A DNA stretch of 64,000 nucleotides, taken from positions 9,758,199 to 9,822,198 of the forward strand of contig NC_052621.1 of assembly GCF_016545825.1 (NCBI RefSeq), written 5' to 3'. Below the pieces are notes generated by a model. The model was given only the letters and a program-made list of their open reading frames with translations, did no database searches and was not told where the DNA came from. Of this stretch, positions 36,133-50,100 are shown in pieces. The translations under genes were made by a program, and so were the position numbers. Numbering within the stretch: position 1 is the first letter of the stretch; every line of letters starts with the position of its first letter. The stretch comes from Eucalyptus grandis. Its lineage: Eukaryota > Streptophyta > Magnoliopsida > Myrtales > Myrtaceae.

Positions 36133-39100
36133 TGTGAAATGTGGGAGGCTTCAGGTGAATTACTTGAGGAAGATCGTTATTGAAGGATTGTCGATGCTCT
36201 CTCTCTCTCTTCTTGCTATACAGATAAAGTTGAATTTTTTTCTCTTACTTGCTTTGGTGGTTTGTTCATACCTATGTACTTCTTCTATTAAGTACAAAAC
36301 TCTATAATTTTTGCTCTGATTGGTCTCTGATGTTCTTCTAACCTGGAGCGATGATATCTGGATGAGTTTTTTGTTCATTGATACTCAGTATCTCCTTTAG
36401 TTGGTTCTATGAGTGACCTCATTGTTAGCTCAGAGATGCTGTTATTTGTTGAAATGAAACAATGCATCTATCTGGGTACTCTGTTTTGCCTTTTGTTTTT
36501 CTTAGTTTATCTTGTCATATGACAAAAATTTGTCCGCCACATTGAATTCTCTCTCAAGATGCTAGATAAGTTGTTGAAGAGATTCGAAGAGCAGTGGCTC
36601 CTTTATCTGATTGGAGATGGTTCCAATACTGCATGATATTGCTAAAATGCACATCCGTTAGATCATACAAGCAGCTTCATAAGGTAGTTATTAGCTTGCA
36701 AGAGGAGCCAAAAAGAAAGAAAGAAAATCTAGACAAGGTAATAGCTGTCTAATAGAGGGGCTTCTCAGCTTGATTGGAAAGTATTTCATGGTTGAATAAA
36801 TAAAAAGGTTAGGTTGCAAAGTCCAATTGCCGGTAATTGGATAATCCTGTAAGTGAAAATTCCATAGAATGGATCATTTATCACCTTAAAGGTTTTAGAT
36901 CCTTCATAAATTCATAGGTATGGCTGTCTGTCTTGTTGTCCATTGTGCGCCATTTAGTTTGGGACTCTCAAGTGATTTGTTCAATTTTTACAAACTGATG
37001 GGTTAGTTAAATCTATTCCTGGGCTTTTTTAAAGGTCAATAGTTTATCGGATCTTATTAGTGAAGTTATTGAAGAAATCGAAATGTTTGTTTGCTGATTC
37101 CATTAGGAGGTTGGGAGTTGGGATCATGAGATGGTTAGATGTGTCTTGACATTGTTGAAATGTTTCTATTTCAGGTAATAACAGGACTGGTGGCTTTCTC
37201 AATCACTCATTTCTAGTCTTTCTTTTTCTTTTCTTTTCCTTTTTTTGTGTGGAGGCCTCGCCCCTAAATTTCTTAGGAATTGAAGAGATGTGCATTGAAG
37301 TGGAAGAAGGACAATGGCTGAATAATCATCCAGATATTAGTTTAGTTCCTTTCTGTTGGACCACCTTATGATGGTATTTTGGGCATTCTTATCATCATAA
37401 ATACTACCATCATGTGAAAATGTCAAAAGTAGTCCGCTGTGGGAGTCTTTTTGTTTAAGAATGATATGCATATGTGTTCTTTGCCATGGGACAATTCCTT
37501 CACACTCAAAATTTTAGTTTGTTGCTGTCGTGAGGCTTCAAAATATTGGGTCCATAGGATGTCTGTTGTGCAAAAGATGGGTCTAGTAATTTTTGATCTC
37601 TTTGGAAATCCAATAACAGGCTCGTGAGAGAGATCTTTCTTTTGGTTAAAAGGTAGCTATATCTAAGTTTTTGTTTCTTGCGTCTCTATGTATTTCAATT
37701 TTGTGATAGGTCTAGAGTTGAATTTACATGTGGGAAAAATATTGTATGTCATTCTTTATGTCGTGGGATAGGAGTAGACTTCATGTTGCTCATCTGCTAT
37801 GATGTAAATTGTTCAATTGTCTAGTAATTGGCATCCTCTTAACTGTCGAGGGAAAGGTGCCATTTCAGTTCAGCATGTTTGCAGGTTGCTTTGAGTAATA
37901 GTATCTATTGTGCTATATGAAAAGCTCCTTTTTCTTCATTGAATCCATGGTATTTGATTGTTTGATTGAAACTGCTGAGCTTGCCCCTCCATTTGCCATA
38001 TTTTCTTGAGGGTATGTATTGTTATAAGGGCAATTTTATGGTTTTCATTGTTTGCACTTTTGACTATATGTGAGGTAAGAAGTGTTGAAAAAGTAGATTT
38101 TTTTTTTTTTCAAGGTAAAATGTCTGTGTTCTCTCTACTCTCTCTGCCTTGGCTTTTCTAATCTCATTAAACTGTGAGCGGCCATCCACATCTGTTTTCA
38201 AGTGTGAAAGCTGAAGGTTATTATCCAAAGAGAATGTATACAAAGCCAAGTTATCTTGTTTGATTCTGGAAGTTGAGAAAATTGATCTGGTCTCGGGATT
38301 GTGCGTATATTGGAGATGCTTGATAAGTTTGGCAGTAGCTATGCTGTGGTATTCTCACTAGTTGTAGCTGAATTTTCTGATGCCATATAACAAAAACAGT
38401 TGTGTGGGTTGGATCCCTTTCCGTGTTTTGGATAGATCGGCAAAATGGGTCTTTAACTCATATTTGATGGATTGAGATGTTATAAATAGGTCATGAATGG
38501 GTTTAGAATGATAAAACTCAATATAATATAGATGTTAAATGGATTCATAACTTATTTAGATCCTCACTTAAATTTCGCAGTGCTTCCACCTTACTTTGGA
38601 TAAGAGTTTTCCTAAATTAGTTTAAATATGAGAGTGCTTTAACAATATAGGTCGGGTTGAATATGAGTCACTAAATTTATATTGAAGGAAAATTGATCAA
38701 TTGGATCGGATCATTTTTGGTCCAAGCTGTTTGACAAGTCTAGTTTCAAATGCCCATTTGTCGCGAGGCAACATACCCAAATTTTGTTTAGCAGAAGCGA
38801 TTGTTTTGTAGTGTTGATTAAATCTAAATTTTCTCTGTTTGAAGGGCGTGTTGCATGCTCACGGATTTGAGGAACCACCATTTTGATGTGGATCAGGGTG
38901 GTGAACTTGTTCCATCAGCTGACTTGTTGCGAAAAATATGATGAGGTGCAGCATGCTTCCACGCCAGAAGAGTGTAAAATAATGATATATTGATATATCA
39001 TAAAATTCCTAGGACGAGCCTCCTTCTTGCATCCCTTTTTCTGTTGCTTAGGCGAAAAGGTGACTTCAGAGCAGGTTGTGATGCTTACAGTTAGGAAGAT

Positions 39101-40907
39101 GGTTATTTCAAAATGACTTGTGAAGGGTTCTCAAACTCCTTTCTTAAATTTGTTGACTATGCTATCGTCCCGATTAGTGGAGATGGAGTTTGTGCCAGAT
39201 GCATTGGATACTAATAAGTAAAATAAAGCGTTCGATTCGAATTGTAGCTACAAACATTTATATGCTTAAATCGACAAGTAATATGCCAAGAAGATGTTAT
39301 ATTTGTGTAGCAGTCAAACGCTCAGAGCCCTTCACCTTTGCATTGCAATTTTTGGAGGGTCCTATTGTTATGGCTAGATCTATAACTTAGGGGTGAATAG
39401 GTGATTGTGTGAAAATAAAAGAATTTAAACAAATATTACAACGAGACAATCTTAGATGAAGTGGTCAGATCTTATCGATGTGTAATTCTATCTTAGTAAT
39501 TATAAAAGAGTAAAGAATAGAGCTATCTTAGTAGTTAAAAAGGAGTAAAGGATTTGACTTTTGCAAGCCTATATCCACTTTCCTGTGTTACAGTTTATTG
39601 GCTAGAATCCATTGATAAGAACCGATCATAAGTTATAAGAACTGAGTCAAGAACACTCAAGTATGTGTAATTTACTCCTTACACACTCTCAGACTCTAAC
39701 ACACTCTCACACTCTAATATATTACATAATTTTGTTCATAGAGACAAAATACATAAGATCACGAAACATTTTTCAGACTTTGGAATTAAAGACTTCAATT
39801 CTCATAAATGCAAATTATTAATCCTTTTATTTTTGAAACCTCATCTTATACTTTTAATCTAAGCTGACCATTGGATATATCTCTAGAAGGATTATCTAGC
39901 CAATCTACTTGTTGACTTGAATTTGGTTGAGAATATCTAATTGCTTTAGGATCGCCAAGCCAATCCACTTGTTGACTTGAATCTAAATGAGAAGATCTAA
40001 TTACTTTAGGATCGTCCAGGGTGAAGCTTCCCATATGTTCTGCCACCCATACAACAGTTCGGATTTCCAGAAGTTGAGTGTTTAGAATTGGAAAAAATGT
40101 TTTGCCTCTTAAAAAGATATTCTAAGAAAGTTGAACCTTCAATGGATATTAGGAAGATTTTCCTTTTGGAATCCTTATAAATATGACAAGGAATCTAATC
40201 AATCGCTACTAACTGTTGCATGGGTATTTTAACTTCTTCCTAGTCGTTTGATAAAATATGTAAGAAAGGAATATAAACTACGATTTTGATTTTGATTGAC
40301 ATTATCTGATCATATCTCATTAGGCTTTCCACTTAAAATTAATTTATATTATAATCAAAGTCTTTAGGTTTTATCAGTCATCAAAATCACTGAGGGAATA
40401 TTTTCTCAATACCTTTTATATGTCCACGCTTTTCCAAAGCATTTATGCTTAAGTACCTTCCCACGTTTCCCGATTCCAACCGTTCAAACAGAGGACGTAT
40501 TTTACCCGTGGATACACCATCGCTCGAATTTTTACGAATTCCAATTCACTTGGCACCATGTGGAAACGCATCTCATTTTGAGATCGATTTCTTCACATGA
40601 AAGATGATCGATTGAATTGGGGTGTGAACAAGCCCCAGAGCCCCATGGAAGGGCTTGGGCAAAAGGCTGTACACGAGAGAGCCCGGCCCGCCCGGTTTCC
40701 CGTCCGGCCCGATCCCGCCCCCCAACAATAACCTCCGACGACATCGTCCGTCGCACCTTGCGGTCGGACGACAATACCGTCTCGGTCCGGGCACAGCGAC
40801 ACGACCCGGCCGAGAACTTTCGCTTCACCGACTCACGCAGCTCTCGCTCTCACTGTTCCCCCCCGCGCGCGAAGCGAAACGGAGAGCGCTTCGAAGGGTG
40901 GGGAGAG
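36133..40907. other. 4.8-kb gene-free stretch
   Basis: The 3' untranslated region of the RING gene, then unremarkable sequence. 38450-38740 and 39400-40400 have the look of worn repeat DNA (for example CATCAAAATCACTGAGGGAA near 40378, as in some copia LTR ends), but no termini can be defined. No coding frame with a family signature. Confidence 0.4.
39901..40020 (+). repeat. 60-bp tandem dimer
   Basis: Two adjacent 60-bp units, both beginning CAATC(T/C)ACTTGTTGACTTG and containing CTTTAGGATCG, with about eight differences. Confidence 0.9.
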
Positions 40908-43062
40908 ATGGAAGGTGGCGGCAAGAGAGACGCGGACGAGTCCCCCACCAATTCACAGCAGACCAGTAATTCCCCTCCCCCTCCCCGAAACCCTCGAATC
41001 CTCTCTCTTCCTGCACATAACTGTTTAGACAGCAAGCAACGTCGCATGGCATGCTCAGTTTAATTGTGGGTTCGCCTTGAAGTAGTAGCAGCCTTCTGTT
41101 CAGCCCCACCCCGGAATGTCTCGGGGGAATTCGCGAGAGAATTGCTCCGTTTTCGCAGGTTGCTCGGTGGTGGAGCCTTGATTGATCGAGATTCGCGCGT
41201 GCTCATGCATATTTCACTTGTTTAGCACTATACTCTATTGTTGTCTTACTTGACACGGTCGTCTTCATCATCGGTTTGGGTTTATCTTTGTGCGTTTATC
41301 CGCTATTTTCTCCGTATTGGATGCTCAAGTGTTTGATGGTTGTGTTTGGGCTAACATTGAAGTTAAAAAAGAACAATTAGGCTACTGTCATCTACCGAAA
41401 TTTATCAGGGTGATGGGATTTTCATTTTGCCACGGTATGGCGTTTGTCTGTGTATTTTTGCGGTTAAAGTTGATGGTGTACTCTAACCGGGATTTTTCTT
41501 TTATTTCTCTCGACTGTGCAGTTTCCGAGGATGATGAAATAGACTACTCAGTGAAACCTGAGTTTTATGATCCAGATCTAGACGATAAAGATGAGCGATG
41601 GATCGAGAAGAAGCGTAATGGGCATGCCACTGATGCTGTGCTGAGCTGCCCTGCTTGTTTCACTACCCTATGCCTGGAGTGTCAAAGGTTCGGTTGCAAT
41701 GCCTATACAACTTGAGGAATGTATGAATATTATCTGAATGGATTTGTGGCCTGGAGTATGTTCATGTGCGTGCACTTGCTTGGTTAAATGCGCACAAAAA
41801 GTATTTGCAACTTACACAGATATCGTATCATGGTTTTGGAGGTTCCTTTCCCATTTGCCCCTTCCCTTCCTGTCTTGCTAGCTCTTTCGAGACTTTTTCC
41901 TCCCAAAGGGGCAAGAGAAAGGCGGGCATTTCGTCTGTCCTCATAAGTTTAGGAATCAGTCCTCATGGGTTTATAATGGTATTCTTTCACAAATAGGTAT
42001 GTCATGTTGCAATGGTTTTAGGCAGTTATGGCAAATATTCATAGTCCACACGTTGCATTTTCAGCAACAATCTCAGGAAACTCTTAGGAGTGTCTAATCT
42101 TATATCAGGTTCAATTCTTTTATTACACGGTTTCGAGAGAAAATGAAGGCATCAACTTTTGCCATCTCTCTTCTCCATTATGAAAAAGAAAAGTTCAATA
42201 TTCAACAGTCTCACTGAGAACATCTACTCCAATACTATTTACTTTTTTTTCTGAGAAAGAGGTAGCTCACTTAGAATGAGTCTTTAGCCTGGGGGTTCAT
42301 GTTGATTGCCTAGAATTGTTTGGTGAAGCTTTGGTTGTGTTTAGCTTTCCTTGGAACAGTAAAACTCGCAGACTGGTAGCACTACTTTACTTCATGCCTG
42401 CAGCTTGCCTATCTCTTCATCTTTGTAACTTTTGGACAAATAAACTAGCAACTTCTCCTGAAGACAGATAGACAGTGTAGCACGATGCAGGAGTAACCTC
42501 TCATGGGAGATGTTTTTAACCTTTACTTACCGTTTGGTTTCGATCCACTGTAGTGTTGCACCTTCAGTAGTCAAATGCTGTTTGCCACGATCCTTCTTCA
42601 GTCAGAAAATTGTCTTCTGTATTGCTCTTTCATTCTGATACTGCACTTGTTTTTAGTGATTGTTTCACGATACTCGAGTATCTGAAATCCAGTTAATGCT
42701 TGATCCACGTGGAACATGATCTTGTGTTTGAGAGTCTTCAGTTTTCTTGTGCTGATGGCTGATGCGGGAATACAATTGAAACAGAACTCATCTTGGTTTT
42801 CTGTAGGCATGAAAAGTACGTCACCCAATACAGAGCAGTCTTTGTCATGAATTGCGAGGTTATGAAAGAGAAGGCTCGCCCGCCAAGCAGTGCGCACCCA
42901 AAAAGCCGAAAAAGAGGGAGAGCATCCTCTACACCCGACACTCACCCTGCCGGCGGCGAAACCCTCAAGCACATCTGCTGTTCCATCTGCTCTACGGAGG
43001 TCGGTGTAATGGATGAAGAGGAGATTTATCATTTCTACAACGTTCTTCCCAGCGAGTCTTGA
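40908..43062 (+). CDS. E2F-associated phosphoprotein (EAPP) homologue, three exons
   Basis: Exons: 40908-40965, 41522-41687 and 42807-43062, GT-AG introns, joined frame 159 residues. In animals EAPP binds activating E2F factors and influences E2F-regulated transcription; the plant protein is little studied. The family core is clear: acidic SEDDEIDYSVKPEFYDPDLD (21-40) and DERWI, then C62-x2-C65 and C70-x2-C73 (CPAC...CLEC). After these come YRAVFVMNC, a basic PKSRKRGR segment that could be a nuclear signal, and C133-x2-C136 with the closing IYHFYNVLPS. The paired cysteines suggest zinc binding. The start ATG is the first in frame after the leader and gives a short polar N-terminus. No damage seen. 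Confidence 0.9.
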
Positions 43063-43436
43063 CTCATGTCCTGGGAGTTTTGGAAGTTGAAAGACCTTCG
43101 AGGCTGTTGTAATGTCGATTTTTTCTATAGAGAACCTCTTTTCTAGGGGCATTATGCTTTTGGAGCTGCACTTGTGTAAGCCGGGAGAGCCTTTGTATTC
43201 GAATTGCAATCTAATCTATCAAATTTATTGATTTCATGAGTTCCGATGGCGACGGCGATGACTACTACTTTGTGGTCAAATGCTCAATTCGGATTTGCAT
43301 ATAAGAAAAATGCTTCTAAGAGATGGTAAAATGGAAAGGCAAAGCTATTTTGCAAAAATAAAAGTAAAGAGTGACGATATCACATAAGAAGAGGAACGAG
43401 AAATGCTAGAAAAAGGGTGTGAAAAAGGCGGAGAAA

Positions 43437-43508
43437 TGCCCCCATGCAGGATCGAACTACAGACCTTCAGTTTACAAGACTGACGCTCTACCACTGAGCT
43501 ATAGGGGC
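43437..43508 (-). tRNA. tRNA-Thr (anticodon TGT)
   Basis: A 72-nt cloverleaf on the minus strand with no intron. The acceptor GCCCCTA pairs with the 3' strand. The D-arm is AGCTCAGTGGTAGAGC. The anticodon stem TCAGT/ACTGA carries loop CTTGTAA, so the anticodon is TGT. The T-arm contains GTTCGATCC, and the gene ends ...GGGGGC-A. B-box GGTTCGA-like and A-box TRGCTCAGTGG promoter elements are present. Upstream (minus strand) there is a CAA motif and downstream a T-run within about 10-25 bases, as expected for RNA polymerase III. Nuclear rather than plastid by sequence. Confidence 0.95.
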
Positions 43509-43651
43509 TCCATTTGCCCCATTTTCTCTGATAATAATATTTTTACCATAATTACTTGCTGAGATTTCTACAAGTTCAAGCACTAGCAGAGGTTGAGACA
43601 CAGACGCGGAGAAAGAGAGAGAAGAAGGAGAAGAGAGAGAGAGAGAGAGAG

Positions 43652-45811
43652 ATGGCGATGGCGATGGCGGCGGCGAAGGGAGGAGTGGCGGTGGAGCTGG
43701 AGAAGATGAGCGTGGAGCAGCTGAAGGCGGTGAAGGAGCAGACGGATCTGGAGGTGAACCTCCTGCAGGACAGCCTCAACAACATCCGCTCCGCCACCGC
43801 CCGCCTCGAGTCCGCCTCCTCCGCCCTCCACGACCTCTCCCTCCGCCCCCAGGGCCACCCCATGCTCGTCCCCCTCACCGCCTCCCTCTACGTCCCCGGC
43901 ACCCTCGACGACTCCGACAAGGTCCTCGTCGACGTCGGCACCGGCTACTTCATCGAGGTTTTCCCCCCTCCTCCTTCTTTTGCCCTCGCTTCCGTGATGT
44001 TGTGGTCGGGTTCCGATCGGTCTGCGCTTGGGTCTTGACTCTGTTCTCGTGTTGTGTGTGCGTGTGCGGATTAGAAAACGATGGCCGAAGGCAAGGATTA
44101 CTGCGAGCGCAAGATCAATCTGCTCAAGTCTAATTTCGACCAGCTCATCGAGGTGCGGATTTCCTGTTCTTTCCGTTCTTCTTATTTGAAGCATTCTGCG
44201 TGCGGTGGATGAGTCGTGGATTGTGCGTTGATATCGAGCAAGTAGGGCGACATGAACTTGCCCTGTGATTGCTCCCTTCTTCTGCGGCGTTGTCATTGTC
44301 ATGTCGTCCTTTGCAAGTTATAGAGTATTGAAAGGAAAGCACCTGGGGTTAATTTTACAGTAGATGATGGGACTTTGCTGCTGTAAATGTAAAAGTTCTC
44401 TCTTTTGCTAAGTACTTTGAAAATAGGGTCACTTGATTCACTAACAGCTTCAAATGATCGATGTGGTGAGAATTTTTCCTCGTAAAATGAAGGGGATCAG
44501 AGTAGAGCTGTAGAGCCCTGGGCACTTAATTTTTCAATGGAAAAGGGTTGGATGGTAGTTCGCAATTGACATCAATTATGATGGGGGAAAATGCAAGTTT
44601 CAGATGCTTGATATAGTAGAGTGGATAATCCATCCCCTTTTCCCCCTTGTCCTTTTACTTGGTCGAGCTGAAAGTTAGAAAAGGCAGCAAAGGCCTGGTG
44701 CTTGATGATTTGTTAGGGGACATTTGCGCTGGTTATCCACTTGTTAAGGACTTTTCTTTTTGGTTTCAATAATTGACATACCACAGAAGACACGGTTTGG
44801 AAGTTGGAAGGATCCAGAAACAAACCTTTCATACGATATAAAACTTAATACTTCGAATAAACAATGAAAGACTAGTTTGACAATGAGGAAACATTGAGAC
44901 AGATGGGGCAAATCTTTGCTGACATTGATCACTTCGCTTGAAATTCACACAGTAAAACTAAGTAAGCACTTGAAGCTTGCTTCTAACTTATTTCTACCTC
45001 AATAGTTCAGTCTGTTTTCATGCATGAGGAGCAAAAAATACTAGTTGTTTAACACTAAAAGCATTACATCGCTAACGAAAAAGAAGGAAGAAGTCAGTTG
45101 AGGTTAATATATGTGATATGAGTGTAGACTAGTTTAATTACCTATGAGAATTGTGTATTATGGAAAACATAAAATTGTAGATACGTGATATGAATGTGTC
45201 AATGCATGATGACCACTATTTAGCATGTATTGCAATTAATCGGCAACTAGAGAGATGGTTTTTTCTTTTCTTTTCTTTTCTTTTCTTTTTCTTTTTCCTT
45301 TTTCTGGTTTGGGAGGGAACTAACTTTGCATAATTTGAGGGCCCATCTTTTTTCCTTAAATTTTCCCCATTTCACTTGGCTGTGAATGCTTTTGGTGAGA
45401 GAGAATGATGATAAGCTCAGGATGGTTGTGTCGCATGTGATAATATGGGAGGGGGGCAAATTGAGACTCTATAACAAAGGTCATCCTCTTTGTACTTTCA
45501 TGTGAAATTTGTCTACATGTACATTTATGTCTATTCTTTTATACATGTAAATGCCTTGCAGGAGCCTTGTGTGCCAAAAATGCAAGGGACCAATGATTTA
45601 TTTAAACACTGCGAATGATGCATCTGGTTGCATTTGCTTGATGGAAATACTTATCAATTGGTTCCATTCATATATGTACTTTCTCTGTTGAGCATTTCGT
45701 TGACTGTTTTATTACATGACGTCACAGGTGGCATCAAAAAAGAAAAGCATAGCAGATGAAGCTGGGGCAATCTTGCAGATGAAGCTGAAGCAATTATCTC
45801 CAACAAGTTAG
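43652..45811 (+). CDS. PFD5: prefoldin subunit 5, three exons
   Basis: Alpha-type subunit of the hexameric prefoldin co-chaperone, which hands nascent actin and tubulin to the CCT chaperonin. Exons: 43652-43957, 44075-44152 and 45728-45811; all introns are GT-AG phase 0; product 155 residues, close to the family length. N-terminal coiled coil (MSVEQLKAVKEQTDLEVNLLQDSLNNIRSA region, residues about 19-60), the beta-hairpin core VPLTASLYVPG and VLVDVGTGYFIEKT, then the C-terminal coil with YCERKINLLKSNFDQL. The first of three close in-frame ATGs is taken. The leader is a GA microsatellite. The gene converges with the SDE3-like gene on the other strand, and its last exon was copied with that gene to 60401-60485. 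Confidence 0.93.
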
Positions 45812-47102
45812 ACACGATTGGCAACACATCATTTATGCAGATCAGTGGATCCCAATTTTGCTGTGGGAAAACTGCTTCTTGGACAATGTAGTGTGCATCT
45901 GACGATGCTAGTCATGTATGATTTTGGTCAAAGGTGATTGCCTTTCTGAATCCAGAAGTTTTATGGCATAGGGACAGTGATTGAACTCATTCAAGGGGTA
46001 AAGGGAAAGGATTGAAGCAGAAGACTTAATGTGGATATCAGCTGTTAATATTTCTATGGCTCATGCTGCGTCATTCTCATTTAAAACTGGTAAGATGTCT
46101 GAAAATCATTCGTGATTTTCCTTTTGTGTAATTTTTATTTGGGGTCTTTTAGCTTTCTCTGGTTATCCTCCCTGTTTATATCGCCAATTCAGTATGGGAG
46201 TGTTGGAGCTGATACCGGTAACTTCTCTCAAGATGAGAGGGAGAAGAACAGAAAGTGGCCGTTGTTTTAAATCATTTGTCCTTGTCACTAAAACTTAACA
46301 CGCGAGTTGATTGTATGTTGCATTTTAAGTTGAAGAAATTCCTTTGATTTGGTTCCAGGGAGTGTATTTGACAACCTTCTCTCAAAGTATCCCGGGTATG
46401 CGCCATCAGAATCATCCTATGATCTTCAAATTAATCAATCGAATCTCCCTGTTCCTTCACATTGCGGTATCAATTCTCGGTATTAAAAACATTGGTCGTG
46501 ATCCTAAACTCTCATCAAAGATAGGTTTGAAAGCAATCTTCGCCATCGTCGGAAGTGCGCCATGGTCACTTCTGTTGGGTTAGTTGTAGGGTACCAACGA
46601 GAGCATTGATAAATGAGTTGGTATTGTTTCAGGAATCAAAAGGATCAACATTGACATAGATTTTTTCGGGGTAGTAAGATTATAACTCTTAACGAGAATC
46701 AGATTTTAATACGTCGGATTGCTTCTCGAAAATCAGATTTGGCAAACGCCGGAATACGTTGGATTGCTTCTCGAAAATCAGATCTTAATACTACAAAGTT
46801 CACCAACTTTACACTCTTGAGGGCCTGCCAAAACACCTTCCCAGAACAGGAAATCATATAGACATGCTCCCATTATCTCGACTAGTTGCTGGACACGAAA
46901 CTCGTACTTACGAGTGGAGAAGCTGTGAAATTTATGTGAGAGGAGCTTGACAAGTTAACTACAAGCATCAAGCTTGCTTGATCTAGTAAGGACGAGTTTC
47001 CACACGTCTACACATACCAGATTTTGATGCTTTGTTCATGCAACTAAAGCATGGAAAGGGAGTGAACAGAGCACATCGGGGGCATTCTGAAGTAGCTACT
47101 GC
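45812..47102. other. convergent 3' flanks of PFD5 and SDE3-like copy 1
   Basis: Homologous in patches to about 60486-61382. A short internal repeat at 46688-46795 contains the 23-mer beginning GGATTGCTTCTCGAAAATCA twice. No gene. Confidence 0.5.
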
Positions 47103-50100
47103 TTACGCGTAAAGCAACTGACAATCAAAATGTGGCCAGGCTGAGTTCATCCGTTCTGGCTCAGCAGCCACTTGAGCGATGAATGCAGGGTCGAGGTTCT
47201 TGTATGGTGTAAGTTCTCTGAGCCGCTCAAAGTATGATATCTGGAGACCATTCTTCTGAGCAATTGGGGATCGCACCCGCCCTGAGCGATTTCCTTGCAC
47301 ACCAGTGACAACAACGGTTGTATCCTCATTGGCCAAATTAGCTAGCACAATCATCGCCTCTGGCTCGGAAGTGGACGACGCATCAACAAGGAAAATATGA
47401 CTGAAGTGTCCTGCATTGATGCCCTCATTGTGTAGCCTGAAGCTACTCACAAAAGTCGAAAAGATAACCTTGAATCTTTGGAGTTCCTGGAGGGGTGGAC
47501 AAGCGAAACACTTGCTTTCCTTTTCATAAAGACACGAAGGGAGAATGTCAATAGGCACGCCATCTTTCTCACGGAAGGCAGCATTTGCTCGAAATATTTC
47601 GGAATCTGGGATTTCCTTCATCAAGCTTCTCATCAAAATATCGCATGTTTTGTTTATAGGCGCAGCCACAAGAATCCGAGGATCTTTACAGCGTTGGTAT
47701 ACTTGCGACACAGCTTCCCTAACAACTACTCCGGCCATTGATAGGTGTAGATCCCGTGTACAAAGAGGACCCTCCATGAGAAATGGAGCTGAACCTTTGA
47801 GAGTTAAAATCTGACGGATTGCAGATCTTTGCTCCGAGTAAAGCACATCTTCTGAAAAAAAGAGAGATGGTAAGGCAAACAAATCACGTCTGGTTGCACA
47901 TATGGGGAAAAGGAAGTTGCGAAAGGAAGGATCACTGGTGGCTTCAACTGCTTGACGAGCTCTCTTCAAGCAAACTCTATTGAAAGAAAAGCTGATGTTG
48001 TATCTGCTGCTTGAATGATGCTGGGAGTGAAAATCATCCCCAAACTCTGCTAAGACGATAGAACCCTTCTTCACTTTACATACAAAACCCTGCTTTATGA
48101 CAAAGATAATTAATTCCGGGAAGGAGTACAAGTGACTCTCAACTAAACGTTTTAGGCATCAAACAAAAGTAATTAACTGAGATTGCTGCGAGACTCTGCA
48201 AAAGAACAGCTATGGACAAATAGCCATTCGACATATCAAACTCAGGAAAGAACACTTTCTAAGAGAGGCATGAATGTGTATCCCACGTGCGATGATGAAT
48301 TTTTGGAAGTCACATGCTTATGCTTGTCAGTATGGGCATGCATCTGCACAGATGGTAGTGTAGACATTTGTATGCCTTCATAGACGCCATGACACTTCAC
48401 ACTGAAACAAGATTGCTGGCAATCTTATCATAATCGAGTGATGCCAGCATGAAGACCACTGCATTTTTCAGCGCTCAACTTGACCGATGCTCCAGTGATC
48501 AGAAAAATTTCACTGATAATCAAACAATTGGAGCCACCATGTGGCTGTTCATTTATCATCAACAGTAAATCAATTAAAGAAAGCAGATGCAAAAGCACAA
48601 TCAGCAAGCAGATGAGAGATGAAATATGCATTTTTAAACAGAGCACAATACTAACACTTAATTTAATCTTAAATGTACTTGAGAGGGACTGACCTGATAC
48701 TGTGTATCTTTCTTATCGAGGGGCTTTGCAAAAACAAAATCTCTCGATAGAAGGAAGGGTCGATGCGCTGGTACAGATTCCATCTTGAATTGGACAAAAG
48801 TTACACAATTTTCCTCACTGAAGCAATCATAGTTCCGTTCATTCTTGTAAATAGTCGATTGATCCAGCTCCAACGTGACATCCTTCATAACGAATTCAGT
48901 CCATTTCTGGTTCCAGACAAGAACGACTGTTAAACCATCAAATAAGCAAATCTTGAATAATTTGCAGGTGGACAACTACATCTACTCAAAGTGTCATAGT
49001 TACCTTAAAAAACAATCTACAATACATGATGCTTCACAAAAGCAAAAGTACCTCAAGTTCCTACTTCATTGGAGACTGTTGCATTTATAACCAAAGTTCC
49101 ATTTAAAAGCACAGCATGTCATTGTTGCAGAAAATAGCAAGCATGGTGAAACGGGGCATGAGTCCATGCAAATCTGATCCATCAACAAGTTGGTTTAATC
49201 TCTAAGTCTGAATATGTGAGTGACGTGATGACAAAAACAACAGCAATTAGACTTTCCGTGCCATTTCACTACATTTTATAGCAAATTCTCAGTAAGACTA
49301 GATCCTCAAGACTTTTATGTAATCACCTTCCACTCTAATTTTTTAGTTGTTTTATACACCTTTTAATCTTCGTCCTCATCAGAGTCACAGATCTTCTCAC
49401 TGGAGTGCTGTTTCTAGACAATCTGAAACAACCTTCTCTTTTAATCAGGAATGCTTGATGAAGCAGACCAGTCATCCACATGCCACCGCTAAATAACCCA
49501 ATATTGCACATCAATAAGCTTCAACTAAAATTCCATTTCATGGCCATGAATCAACTGAAGATTACTAAAGTGAAGAAGTCAGTAAAGAGACTCAGCATGT
49601 TAAAAAAATGATGAATTCATATGCGGATTTCCAACTCTCAAAATCCAAAGTAAGCATGACCAGTAACCTATGAAGGTTTCCATCATGTTCTAAGAGCAGT
49701 TAACCCAGTTACATTGAACCAAAATCTTGCAAAGTGATCCAGAATCCGTGATACTCTGAACATCTCATGGCATAGACACAGCAGTATATGAGTAGAGCTC
49801 ACAAAACTTGCACATTTGAACTTGTCAACAGCCCTTTTCATAACTAGTCTTGCCCTTATTGCATTTTCTCTGACACGTCTCCTCCTCTTGCCTCTCTAGA
49901 TTCATCAATTTTGCAGTCGTTACCATTTGGATGAATGATTGTACAACAGGATTGAACACGTTCTAAGTGTACACATGAAATTTGTAAACACCATTCAGTC
50001 TGAGGAAGTAAGTAAATGCTTACACGTCCTTAGCCTGTCATGGGAGAAATGAGCCAATGCTAGTTTTGGGTAACAATGAGGATGCCACCATGACTATGAT

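Noticed and set aside
43583..44302. 239-residue minus-strand frame over PFD5
   Set aside because: Antisense of PFD5 exons and introns, His/Leu/Arg-biased.
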